A stretch of 64,000 bases of DNA, taken from Allolobophora icterica. Its lineage: Eukaryota > Annelida > Clitellata > Crassiclitellata > Lumbricidae. The stretch lies in NCBI GenBank assembly GCA_963556255.1, contig OY744617.1, positions 26,468,371 to 26,532,370 on the forward strand, given 5' to 3'. The notes under the pieces were generated by a model. It did no database searches. It was not told the DNA's origin and saw only the letters and a program-made list of their open reading frames with translations. The position numbers and the translations under genes are program-made. Positions 36,101-47,500 of this stretch are shown one piece after another (the first letter of the stretch is position 1; the number at the start of each line of letters is the position of its first letter).

Positions 36101-39100
36101 AATACAAGTAACTCCTCACAAAAGTATTGACAACAAATATGCTTACATATTATTTTTAAAATATGTACATAAAATAAACATGCTAACAGGTAAGATTTGC
36201 AGGAAGACAGAATTTAAAAAATTACCATTAACTGAACAATTCTAGAGTCTCACCGCGTTCCTTACTTACCCAAAAACACCATAAAATTAACGCTTTATAC
36301 ATTAAGCAAAATACAAAAAAATCTTACCAGTAGATGTGTTAGCAGTTGCAAAACCCTCCAATATGTGATGAATGACATCACTGAAAACAAGGCATAATCA
36401 TATACTTTTTCACAAGTCACATGAACAAACACAGCTGAACCCAAGCAGCCTAAACAGAACAGTATATCAAAAGAGACCTATATAACATGCAAACCAATAG
36501 TATATTGAAATGCACGTTATACATAGGTCTAGCCGGGAACCTGTCCAATCCCTGAAATGGATGACTGGTTCAACCACAGAAGTTTAGATGATATGCGACC
36601 AACTGTCTGACTTAAATTGGTGGTCAACACTTTATCAACTAACTGCATTGGTTTCCCAGTCACTTTTAGTAAATGTTCATTGTTTAAGTCTGAAGGTAGA
36701 GGCTGCACTGAAATATCTGTACATACCAAAATTTAGATGCAGATATCTGTGTTCGACATAATTACCTCTCCTTATCCGCAGTTTTCGTGCAATAGATACC
36801 AGCATGAATCATGATAGAAGTTACTAACACTACTTAGTTAGAATCTTTGCAGATATCCTTAATGGATGACCAATTTTGACCCCATTTTGGTAAAACATAC
36901 TCAAACATGTATATGGCCATGACATATAATAATTACAAGAGTATAAGATGAACCAATACATTACATACAGAGGATACACGTCTTGAAGCTGCTGACATAT
37001 TTTGGAAAACGGAACGTGATCGATGGACCAAGAATGTTCATCTATCGCTGCTATGATGCTCGTTAACAACTGGACTTGATAATCAAAGTCTAGGAGGCGC
37101 CAGTACCCTGGAGAAATACAAAAATAAACAGTAAAGTTGAACATACACCTATAGTTAGTTGCAGTTGGACCATAAAACTTGTGTGATACAAGGTTTATGA
37201 AAATGCTTCCAAAATAAATGCTAATTATATTATGTGCTGCAAGTGAAGGTGCTGCTCTGCTGAAAAGTTCTGAAAAGAAAGCCATCATAAGAGAAAGATT
37301 AAACCAAAAAGCACTTGGTCAACAAAAATCACTATGAAGAAGGTTGGATATTACATTACGAAAATTGTCTCCTTTCTAAGAAATTCCCAAAAGCCTAGCT
37401 TTAAGCCTAATCATAATCAAACAAGATCAAGTCAATCTTTGACTTGATTAAGGTGTACCACAAGATTTAAAAGATTGAGTTCTTTAACAATGACGTGAGT
37501 GTACTAATAGCGACTGGGAAACCAATGCAGCTCATTGTTAAAGTGTAAACAAGTTATCAAGAATACTAACATGTAGGGAATTAACAAGAAGAAAATAATA
37601 TTGTTACTGATCCAATTCTGAAATCACTTCCAAGTGACCAAGTTCAAAAACATAGAAGTATATAGCATGTTACAAATACAAGCAGAAAAGTCTAAATAAC
37701 TGCTTTCTTAAAACTGAAGTGTTTACACATTATTAAACAGAAATTTCATTTCTGACCGCATCTTTAAATGTCAAAGTAGACACGCACCATCAATTAGGCA
37801 GGCTTTGATTTCTTCTAATCCATGTTTTAATTCATCTTCACTGGATTGGACTTCTTCCAACAATTCATCAAACGTGTACTGTAACCAGAACAACTGAACA
37901 CTTACTATTGTACGAAGACCAATGTTCCCTCTAAGCTGCATTACTATTGTACGAAGACTTATAAAGCGCAAGTTAACATAACTAAACACCCTGCACTTGC
38001 GCTAGTAGTAGGTCAGCTTAGTTAGATGACATGAACAACAGCCACTACTGGTGCAACAGACCACATCAGCACCACACCAACGTATCGAAATTAATTTATA
38101 TAAGTTAATTTACAGTGCTGTTAAATTATTTTTACCATTTCATGATATGTTAAATTTTAAACATAATGGGTTAAATATAAGCATTGCACATAACGTTAAT
38201 ATAGCTCATAGGATTTAGACTGACAATGAAGAACTGGGTCATGTCAATCAGTTTCTATACGCATGCCTTAAAACTATTCATGCCATGGCTCTATCAGACT
38301 TCAGCTTGAAGCACATATACTGAATGAATCTGGCCAATTTATACAACTAGTGAATTGCCTTGTGCCGTTTTTGGTCAGCTTCATCATCCATGATGTTTCC
38401 GTCATAAACGTTCTCTTCAAGACGTTCCCGCAGTCGTTTCAATCGAGGTTTCACTGGTCTGAGTTCAAAATAAGATTGCTTCACAGCTTCGACCTTAGAA
38501 AAGAAAATAGAATACATTAACAGGATTTCATTCACATATACATTAATGAGTACCACAGTTATCGAAACAGAAATTGAATTGTACATAAATGAATCACATC
38601 CGAAACATAGGAAACAGAAAGCATGAAGAATTCACACGTTAAACTTGGTGCTATACAAATTGAGGCTCCTGCCTAAGTGACCGATAGAGCAAACACACCA
38701 AATGCAGCTTGATTCCATCATAGAGCAACTCTAAATACCGGGATCTGCTGGGTTCTCACAGTTTTCCCTTCGACACTCACTGTTAGGCAATTTTTGTTTT
38801 TTCATTAAGCTCTTGATTATTTATAAAATTTCAATCTGTTTTTCATTCAGTTCATCAAGAAAAGCAGAATGACAAAAAGCTCTGATGTAGTAGTGCTGTT
38901 GTATTTTTCAATCACTGTATATGTAACAGATAAATTGATGTGTGGTGCTCTGCCTGTAAACATCGAGCATGGCTTTAAGCATCTTCTTGAGGTTTTTGTA
39001 AGGTGTTATATAAATGGCCATATTCATTCATTCATAGATTTATATAGCACCTCTTCAATAGAACTACTCAGAGGCGCTCATATTGTAACAGAAAACGCAC

Positions 39101-41175
39101 AAGTTGGAGTCCACTTGAGATGGTCCACAGAGTCCTTAAAGAATTTCCATTTGAAACAACTTGGTTCACACCATTGATTTATGTCTTATTAAATGTATGC
39201 ATTGAACAGTTTATATAGCACTGTTTAAGAACCATTCGAACATGCTGAAACATGGCTAACAGAGTTACAAGTAAGAGTTAAGGTGTGCAGCAAAAATTTA
39301 TTGAGATTTATTACATAACAATGCAGCATAAGCTTAAAAAAATAAATCAACAGAATCAGTGCATTTCCTTTCACATAAACATAACTCGTCTCTACCTTAT
39401 CATATGTTCACTCACTACCATTATTTCAAAAATAGAGGAGCAGTCCCTTAAGCCAGCACAGAGAGGCAACATTGGGTATAGTGTTAGCGACTTCCTTTTT
39501 CTTAGTCTTGCACATGAGGCGGTTGGCCAGTCCTCTCTCTGAGAGGATCTTCCCGTTGTCATACTGTTATTGATGATTTTATAGTACAGTTTACCGGGAG
39601 CAAAAATTGAAATGAAATTCTAAATGTTTTCGATGTCTTTCTAAGCGACCTGGTGGGGATTTGAACCCCAACCTCTGGATTGAATTAAGCACACAAACAA
39701 CTACACTTCAAAGTAACTGACCTCTTAATTCATGCAATCACAGCACTTACTTAATGAAAAATACACTTAAAATTACTTAACATATATTTTCCAAATATGT
39801 AACATCACACAGGACTCTAGCACCAACATAGCAACTGCAAATCCAACTCTACTTTTTGAAAGATGGGAGATTCGGAGGCTGAAGACAGTTCAGCAGCAGT
39901 AGCACACTGTGGCAGAAGGAGCAGAGTGTTTGATGTTTCGGCGTCTTTTATTTCAAAGGTCGTCTTCTTTGTGCAAAGAACAGCACTGTCTGATTTCAAA
40001 CCTCGAATCGTTAGACTATAAAGCACATAAACATCAGCCATTTTTTAAACATGATAAAACATAAACCAATTCACCATAAACAGTTGAAGCTGCAACTATG
40101 TAATAAAAGGCTTAGACAACAGTGATATTTCAGTTCTAAGAATAATTCCCAATTTAACTTCTAATTCAGTTCAGATTTTTCAATTTAAATTGCGTACAGC
40201 AAAAATTATTGTAGTGTAATAATTTCCATAGAGAAAATAATTCCTATTTCTATTCATATTTCCATTGTCTGTAGCATATTTCAGTTCCTGTTCTATTCTC
40301 GCTACCAAAATAATTCCCAATTTTCGTTCTCATTCTTGTTAACAGAAATTGGTGACTTTATTTCTAATTCCTAATTCTGTTAATGAAAATATCACTGTTA
40401 GACAGGTACGTTGTCCATTGTCGATTTAGTACATTTACGACAAGGAACATATCTTGAATTATGTGAACAAAGTAAGATCTTGTCCATAGGAGATTTCTTC
40501 GCTAAGGAGGGGAAGGAGGTGTGACAGACATGGACAGGGAGCAGACGATGTTGTAGCTAAGCTAGAAGGTAGTAACAGAGGATATTCCCCATAAGAGACA
40601 TTTAACTAAACTAACATGCACATTCTGTGTGCAGGATAGATTACAATATAAAAAGTAATTTAAACAATTTATAACATTACATGAAAACGGCTCTAAAACT
40701 AAGATCAAAATGAGGCAATTTAATTAGCAAACTGCAAAAAAGTATTAATGGCAATTAGCATTAATCCATAATGACTGATGATGAGAACAGTGGTTAAAGT
40801 GGTTTGGGTGAGCAGTGGGAACTCCAAATAAGAGTTTTATTGGAATGCATGCGTTATCAGGATTCTATTGCAGTGAGCAGTGGGAACGCAAGCAAAGAAT
40901 GTCGAGAGCAGTGGGAACGCCGTTCCCACGCGTTCCCGCCCACTTTAAGCACTGGATGAGAAAAAGATGACAAATTATACTGCACAATTAAAATATCATT
41001 AGACGATGACCTTCCTCCAGATAGAAGATCTTCCAGAACACTCTTGTCGACTTCCAGAAGCTTAATATCATCAGTTCCCAGGATAGGACTAAAATAGATA
41101 CACTGGACAGCCGTATGTAAATCAGATTTCTCAAGTTTGGCATGCTGCACCATCTTGTCGATTTCCTCCAATGAT
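32138..41175 (-). CDS. DSCC1: Sister chromatid cohesion protein DCC1 (start exon not found)
   Basis: DCC1 joins CTF8 and CTF18 in an alternative RFC that loads PCNA and supports cohesion. The exons in gene order are 41175-40981, 40015-39853, 38493-38359, 37878-37788, 37107-36978, 36380-36328, 36085-36006, 35011-34934, 34131-34046, 33370-33308 and 32240-32138 (TAG). All phases agree and give 391 residues, against 393 in human as I recall it. Landmarks collinear with human DCC1 are AVLCTKKTTFEIKD, GYWRLLDFDYQ, FNLHDF, LVDREARPEVI, RWTLEEITPYV and LLTKYARVSSQNGIKLYS. So the N-terminal region and the winged-helix C-terminus are both present. The first listed exon opens in phase 2 after TTTTAG at SLEEIDKMVQ; a short upstream exon must supply the Met and a few residues. 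Intron 4 uses GC-AG (AAG|GCAATT). It is divergent from the PWWP-IBD gene. Confidence 0.92.
32851..33083 (+). mobile_element. tRNA-derived SINE, first family, copy 2
   Basis: It has the same head (TGGCTCAGTGG, GGTTCGAACCC) and tail (GAGGCGCTATAGAAAT, AATAAATAAAT) as at 25810. It lies in the last DSCC1 intron, antisense to the gene, inside a TATA microsatellite (TA runs at 32789-32848 and 33100-33150). Confidence 0.9.
35760..36005. repeat. (ATAC)n/(ATGT)n microsatellite abutting a DSCC1 donor site
   Basis: About 245 bases of CATA tetranucleotides with CACA variants. Read on the gene strand, it begins at the donor GTATGT after the exon ending 36006, and GTATGT recurs throughout, so the tract is full of donor-like hexamers. 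Confidence 0.92.
39430..39710 (-). mobile_element. tRNA-derived SINE, third family, diverged minus-strand copy
   Basis: The reverse complement contains GGTTGGGGTTCAAATCCCC (B box) near 39650 and the terminal GGCTTAAGGGACTGCTCC at the other end, matching the copies at 48418, 55258 and 57538. The middle is interrupted by about 60 unrelated bases. It is intronic in DSCC1. Confidence 0.6.
40788..40954. mobile_element. hAT-like element, 167 bp, next to a DSCC1 splice donor
   Basis: GATGAGAA lies at 40780-40787 and 40955-40962, an exact 8-bp duplication. The ends are CAGTGGTTAAAGTGG and CCACTTTAAGCACTG read inward. GCAGTGGGAACGC and CGTTCCCACGCGTTCCCG are subterminal. On the gene strand it begins 26 bases downstream of the donor that closes the exon 41175-40981. 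Confidence 0.88.
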
Positions 41176-41569
41176 CTAAAATAACATTTCGCTTTAAATA
41201 ATTCAATTCGTTTTATTTATTATGATTATTATTACTTACACATCAGCAAACACTCAGAAGTCAAAGACGACAAGTCAGAGCCCAGACTGAAAATTGAACT
41301 CTTCAAGCTATCCTATCCTGATTCTACTCCTGCGCTACCCCATCACCACCATTACCACCTACTTCCACCGTAGGCCAAAGAACCATGCTGTCTCCTCGGC
41401 TTGACCTCCCGGATTCTGACCTGGCACCGGAAAGAACAAAACACCTCGCTATAACGGACTTGATTTAATATAGCACCGGTGTAAGATATCTTGTCAATCC
41501 TGTATAGCCTTTAATTTCTTCTACACATCCAGCACCTTATAATGGTTATTAAAACTATTCATTCATTCG

Positions 41570-41650
41570 CATCAGACATTTATATAGCGCCTCTTTAAGA
41601 ACTACTCAGAGATGCTCCCGACTCCAGCACGGCTGAATAGTGTCTTGTTC
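41570..41650 (-). repeat. LINE 3'-tail fragment
   Basis: TTTATATAGCGCCTCTTTAAG, ACTACTCAGAG and CTCCCGACT match the tail of the LINE at 4.2 kb. Shorter pieces with TATAGCACCTCTT are near 39015-39085 and 57280-57300. Confidence 0.6.
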
Positions 41651-42365
41651 GCTTAGCATTTTTCAAGCAAAGTCAAACCGCATCGTAATTCCTTATGCAA
41701 CCCGACTATTTATGAAGAAAGAAGCCTGGATTTTCTACGCCTACACTAGTAAGTCTAACAAAACTACATAACATCCCATTCCGAATTTACCTCTCCTCCA
41801 TGGTTGTTGTTTACAAAATCCTTCCCGCTAATGTTAGGATTGAGAGCAAATATATATTCCTTGGATTGAGAGATAGGATGAAACTGAAACTAGTTTCTCA
41901 AATACGTAATAAACCGTGCTGCTTACTTCTGCTATCGAAGACTGGCTTTTATAATAATTTAAGGCCATGAAATCACAGAATAGGTTTGCAGAAAATTGTT
42001 TTTGACACTCAAACAAATTCGTTTAGTGCAATATTAATATAAATGGCCTTTATAGATAATTAAAAGTGATTTTAGCCTATCCTTCGAATCGGCCCCTGCC
42101 TATCGATTTTGATTTGACTAAGCGCCTGTGAATAAGCTGGTTCCTGCGACTTCGCTTGTTTTGGCGCTGTAGAAATCTCGAGATCTTAATTCAACACACA
42201 TAGGGCCTAATTAATTTCTTTGCGAGTATAGGCCTACACATAATTAAATTAATTCAGCAGAGTTTGCTAAGTTCTTTAGATGACAAAGCGAACTATAATT
42301 TCCTCAATCACAAAAGCAAGCGAAACAGATAATTCTAACAGTTACAACAGAAGCTACCAAATCAA

Positions 42366-42424
42366 TGGTTTCACCACAGAATAGATAAAGCTTTATCTAT
42401 TCTTTATCTATTCTGTGGTTTCAC
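42366..42424. repeat. Short inverted repeat (hairpin)
   Basis: CCACAGAATAGATAAA pairs with TTTATCTATTCTGTGG across a 13-base spacer that itself repeats TTTATCTATTC. Confidence 0.75.
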
Positions 42425-42471
42425 CCAAGATCTTATCTTACTTTCGGAAGTTTTAGGCCTACTACAAATTC

Positions 42472-42511
<40 letters not shown>

Positions 42512-42896
42512 CATATATATTATTTTAAATCAATCAATCAATCAATTTTATTGTTCACTTCCTCATTTCCAAGTAAACAATGTTTACATATTGTTTACAT
42601 ACAGTTTCAGTGACAAAGGGTAATACCCTAAGGAACCTAAGGTTCCGCTAACAATTAAGGTAGCCCTAATACAAGTGTGTAACAGTTAGTCTAATTTATG
42701 CAATGATTAGCAATTACACATCGCTTTGACAATATTATTTATATTTCACACAGATTTTAAATATGAAACATGACCATCAATGTTGTTTATTTAAAAAATT
42801 TCTTTAGTTTGTTTGGCAGCGAAACATTTCTATTGATCAGTTCTACAATCAGGAGCTGTAAGTTTTTCTGTATGTTCTATAGCTTACGCGTACAGG

Positions 42897-43172
42897 CAGA
42901 GCCGTAGCAATAAAGAACGTGGCCCCATCCAAACATACGTCCGGGGCCCCTTACAATGCGGAAACTGGAATGCGGTAACCTACAATATACAGGGTTCATA
43001 TTATGTATACATAGGCCTACGCTCTACAGTGTACATGTATTCCATTTCCGTATTAACACAAAGCGCTTCTTTCGAGCCTTGTGCACGGTTATTTTTTGCC
43101 ACTTTTAGGGCCCCCCTTCCTTGTGGGGCCCCCTCCGGTCGGAGGGTACGGAGGGCGGTCGCTACGCCTCTG
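42897..43172. mobile_element. hAT-like element, 276 bp, sibling of the one at 24414
   Basis: The ends are CAGAGCCGTAGC and GCTACGCCTCTG. The flanking octamers CGTACAGG and CATACAGG match 7/8. Internal GGGGCCCC-type blocks and CATACGTCCGGG are shared, inverted, with 24414-24603. The interior frame (RLFFATFRAPL) is not transposase-like. Confidence 0.8.
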
Positions 43173-43589
43173 CATACAGGTTTGATAAAGTATGATAAAA
43201 TAACGTGCATGCTCCATTGTACTTTCTACTTTACACAAACGATACGGGGCGCCCTTTCTCGCATTATTTTTCAACTATACTAGCTCCACATAAACGCAAG
43301 GCCGTTAGAGCGGAAGTGCTATTGGATTTTCTAGTGACATCTAACGTTTTTTTGTCATTTGCGAGATTTTGACACCATCGTGAACGAAATATTACGATTC
43401 GTTTATTAGTAAGCATTTATTTTTAATGCTAAATAAATATGTATGTAGAGTACAATGGACTTACGCATTCGTTGAATCTGAAAATCTGCGATTGATTTGC
43501 TCTATAATACTGAATACCAAATATTAAGACGTAGAGAGCGATTAAAGTCGCTTTAAAGTAGATCGCGCATGACTGCAGTGTTAGGTTAG

Positions 43590-43765
43590 AAGAAGTAGAA
43601 GAGCAGCCCCTTAAGCTAGCCTTAGGCAGCCATGGTTATGAAGTGTTAGCGTCTTCATTTTCTTAGCCTCGGAATACGAGGGCGGGTGACCAGTTCTTTC
43701 CCTCGCCGTCTCATCTTCCCGATGACAGTGTACGGTCGGTGTACTAGTTATAGCTGAGTTGGTTA
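43590..43765 (-). mobile_element. tRNA-derived SINE, third family, 5'-truncated minus-strand copy
   Basis: The reverse complement has CTCAGCTATAAC, GGGAAGATGAGACGGCGAGG and GGCTAGCTTAAGGGGCTGC, collinear with the 3' two-thirds of the copy at 55258. The tRNA-like head is missing. Confidence 0.7.
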
Positions 43766-43783
43766 GAGGTGGAGCAGAATCTC

Positions 43784-44063
43784 GGGGTTAGCCCGAATCC
43801 CCGAAACCCGAATCCCCGAAAACGCTGAAAATACACAAAAGCCCGATTTCCCGAAAACAGTTTTATAGAAAGTGGCCGAACTCTCGAAAACTATTCAAAG
43901 TTAATTTGTAAACTCGTACATGACATAGACCTAACATGGCCTTGATGTATCGCGATATGCTGCCTATTTCGCTGTTTATTTATAATTTTAGTGTAAAATC
44001 GATTTCGGGATTCGGCCGAAATTCGTTTCGGGGATTCGGGTTTCGGGGATTCGGGCCGGACCC
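43784..44063. mobile_element. Inverted-repeat element, 280 bp, with 9-10 bp target duplication (Mutator-like?)
   Basis: CAGAATCTC flanks both sides (43775-43783 and 44064-44072). The arms are built of GCCCGAATCCCCGAAA units at the left and their complement at the right, each present twice per arm. The duplication length suggests a MULE-type MITE. It lies between DSCC1 and the PWWP-IBD gene. Confidence 0.7.
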
Positions 44064-44399
44064 CAGAATCTCGAACCAAATTTCTGTCATTTGAGTGTTA
44101 TGTTTACTGAAACGTACAAATGAAAATTTGAATACTGTTATATGTAAGGTCAGCATGAACTCTTATTAGGTAAAACTAACACAATATTCACATAGGTCAA
44201 TGGTGAACTGTCAAACGAACACACTATTTACAGATATCAGAAATGAACTGTTATTAGGTACAAAATTAATTTAGAGTATACATGTCAAAAACAGAGACTA
44301 TTAAGTTCGGAAGTGTAATTTGACATTTCCACCCGATGTTCTAGTGTTATATGTTTAAAAGGTTTTTATGACACTATTAATTCACTTCGTTGCTGACTG

Positions 44400-44596
44400 C
44401 TTACTTAAGCTGAAGAGAGTCGACTGGTAAGCTGCAGCACTCTATTCTATACGAGCCTTGGGCTGCCATATTGTTTATTATGGTGACTAGTCAACAGATT
44501 ACAGCTTAATCCGTGAGTAGATTTTCATGTATTTATAGTTGCATTATGTTACATCTTCATAAATATATTAACTCTGAAGTGTGATATTTGCAGATT
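44400..44596 (+). promoter_or_regulatory. Proposed promoter, 5' UTR exon and intron 1 of the PWWP-IBD gene
   Basis: GCTGCCATATTG near 44462 resembles a YY1-type core-promoter motif. A donor GTGAGT at 44513 and an acceptor TTTGCAG ending at 44593 define an 81-base intron, so the last noncoding exon would end at 44512 and the coding exon begins ATT-ATG. No TATA box was identified. Transcription start is not determined. Confidence 0.5.
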
Positions 44597-47500
44597 ATGC
44601 AGTCACAGACTTATCAGGCAGGAGATTTGATATTTGGAAAAGTTAAGGGATATCCACCTTGGCCAGCAAGGGTGAGTCTGTAATTTCGTTATGTTAGTAG
44701 TTACACATATTTACTCATGTTTAACGTTCAAGGATATTCTACATCATTTATTCAGTATTCGTTTATTCGTAACATGCAAGTTAACACAAACACAACTTCG
44801 AACAGACAATCAGCTCATTAGGTCATTCATGGAGAGTCACCCCAGATCACCTGAGTCGGTAGGCGTTCTTATAGAGGGATGAAGTTGCAGTCTTCCTTGT
44901 AGGGTAATGTAAAGTGATGTATCCTGGTACAAAGGCAGTACCTACTGTTACGGAGTGCAATGGTGCTTTTCTTATTCCTGTAGAACTTTATTCTTGATTT
45001 TAAAACATGTAAAAGGCCAATTTTAAATACGTAGAGCTTTGGTAGGATGTAAGAAACCAACTTTAGGTCAAAAGTTAATTGGTAGTAGTCGATTAATGGT
45101 TGCTTGTGGTCACCATACTTGTAAGCACTATGGCTGCCCTAGATTGTGAGAGAAAGTAGAGCATTGCATGCTGTTGGAGGGATAATTGAATACATAATTA
45201 AGAACTTAATGAGTGAAGGTGCTGACTATGACATGCACAGTGCTGGAAAAATTTTATGAGTATTGAATTACGCTTCCAAATATGATGTTACAGAATTGCT
45301 CCCAGCCTCTTGAAAGAAATTTCTGTTGTGGTGTGATTGTTTCACTCCCTCTTTCGATGTGTTTTTAAACAGTTTCTTGTAATATTTACTTTTTTGTACC
45401 ATGCCACAAACAGTCATTGTAGATGTTGTGGATGAGTACTTTGGAGCTGTGTTACGGAAGTGGTCGATGTAAAAACTCTGTTAGTGTTCAGTTGATACAG
45501 AAAGTTGTTTGCAGTGGTTGGGTAGTTTTATTGCATTGGGCAAGTTGTCATAGGAACCTGTTACTGATTAGTTACTTACTTGTGTATTCAATAATCCAAC
45601 CAGTAGCGTGCAGCGCTCTACTTTCTCTAGTGGTCTGGGGTGGACAGTTACAAGCAGGGAAGTCACAAGCAGCCGTTTATCAAATATTACCAGCTTATGG
45701 TAGTTTTATGTACAAAGACCTGAATTACAGCAAAATGTAATGAGCTTGTTCGAATGTGGGCTGTATTATGCATGATCAAATTGCCTGTGGTGGTTTGAAA
45801 TGGTCTCGTGAGCAAGAACATGCACATTGAGCTTCCATGTCGCACAACATACCACTCATTTCCTTTACTTATGTCCTGAGTGGATGAATCTCTATTGGCC
45901 AGTGCATATACATAGAGGGATTATCTCAAGATACTATTTAACACTTTACTGACAAGAGCGTACTGAAAGCAACTGGGAAACCAATGCAGCTCGTCGTTGA
46001 AGTGTTAAGCAGTTTGTAGATAGTTCGAAAAAGAGGTAAACTGACATTGCAGTTTTTAAAATAGTACTAATAACTTTTCCTATTCTTGATTGCTTGTAGA
46101 TTAATAAGTTGCCAGAAGGCTCTCCTATTCCAAAGGGCAAATATCCTATATTTTTCTATGGAACGCATGAAACGTAAGTTATTTTCTTTACCGTAAGTGT
46201 ATAGACTTACATACAACACACACACATGTCTCACAAGTGTATGGAGCACACATTCTTCAAGCATGTGTGTACACAGTAACTTTAATTGCAACTGATGTGT
46301 ATTGTATGATTTGTATGGTACATATGGTGTATAGAATATTATACTGTATGTATCATTACCTGTGTATGTATGAATATATGTGTTAGAGCATTTCATCAAT
46401 AGTTGTTGCATGCAATTGAAACATTTAGGAGCAATAATCAGTTTTGGCTGAACTTGGCCTTTGTAAGGCCACATAATAATCCAGCTCTGATTGGTTGCAA
46501 TTTTGTTCGTACTCTGGCCATGCTTATGTGGGGCGTGGTGGCTCAGTGGTAAGTTCGGCGCCTTGTGACTGGAGGGTTGCAGGTTCGAATCCCACTCTAG
46601 CCACTGCGTACGGACCTTGGGCAAGTCCTTCACTCGCAATTGCTCGTGGCGCTTCGGCGTGAAAATTCCGACACAGTATCAAATGCTGTAGTTGGGAGCG
46701 CGTCTGAGTAGTAGTTGACTTCGAGAGGCGCTATAGAAATATCCGGAATAAATAAATAAAATAAATAAATAAATAAAAGTTCTGTTGATTTTTGTGTTGT
46801 TTGCAGTTGCTTTCTGGCCCCAAAAGATATATTTCCATACGAGAACTTCAAAGCTAAATTTGGACTGCCACAGAAGAGAAAGGGCTTCAATGAGGGCCTC
46901 TCTGAAATTGTAGACAGGCCATTTGTTAAGTTTCTTGGAAAGGTAAGTTCATTTAATAGAACTCTGTTTTTTTGTGCCAGCACATAAATAACTGTGACAA
47001 CGGCTGGGTTATTGTTATTTCTGAACATCTCATCATTTGAATAAATCCAAATAAATAATAAGGAAACATCCTTGAAGTGTAAAAGGTACTCCAGAAAAAG
47101 AAAATATAAATAAGTTGGCAGGTGAGCTTGCAGTGGGTGATTGTATTTTGTTTTATTGGAGGAAATCTTGTGGGTTTTAAAAGAAATGGCTTGGATTAGT
47201 AAAGAACAATTAACAGTTAATGATATATTGATAATTGAATAGCATACTGCCAGTCCATTTCTGTAGTTTTTCTACACTTGTAATATTTAACTTTTGTAGG
47301 AGGATGAATATGAGGAGGAGGAAGAGGAGGAGGCTGAGGACAAGGAGAAGGACAGTGAAAATGAAGAGAAAGATGAAGTTGAGGATGAAGAAAAAGAAGA
47401 AGTGAAGATAGCCAAAACGCCAAAACCCAAACCAGCTAAGGTAAGAAAAGTGATTTTTTTGTATGTATGAATATCATATCAGTATCCAGTCTCTAAATCT

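Noticed and set aside
45423..45740. 105-codon frame in intron 2 of the PWWP-IBD gene
   Set aside because: No family similarity, no splice context, and it sits inside an intron of a well-supported gene.
46630..47028. Minus-strand frames containing [17 protein letters not shown]
   Set aside because: The same peptide arises from the antisense of the SINE tail at 32.9 and 46.6 kb; it is not a gene.
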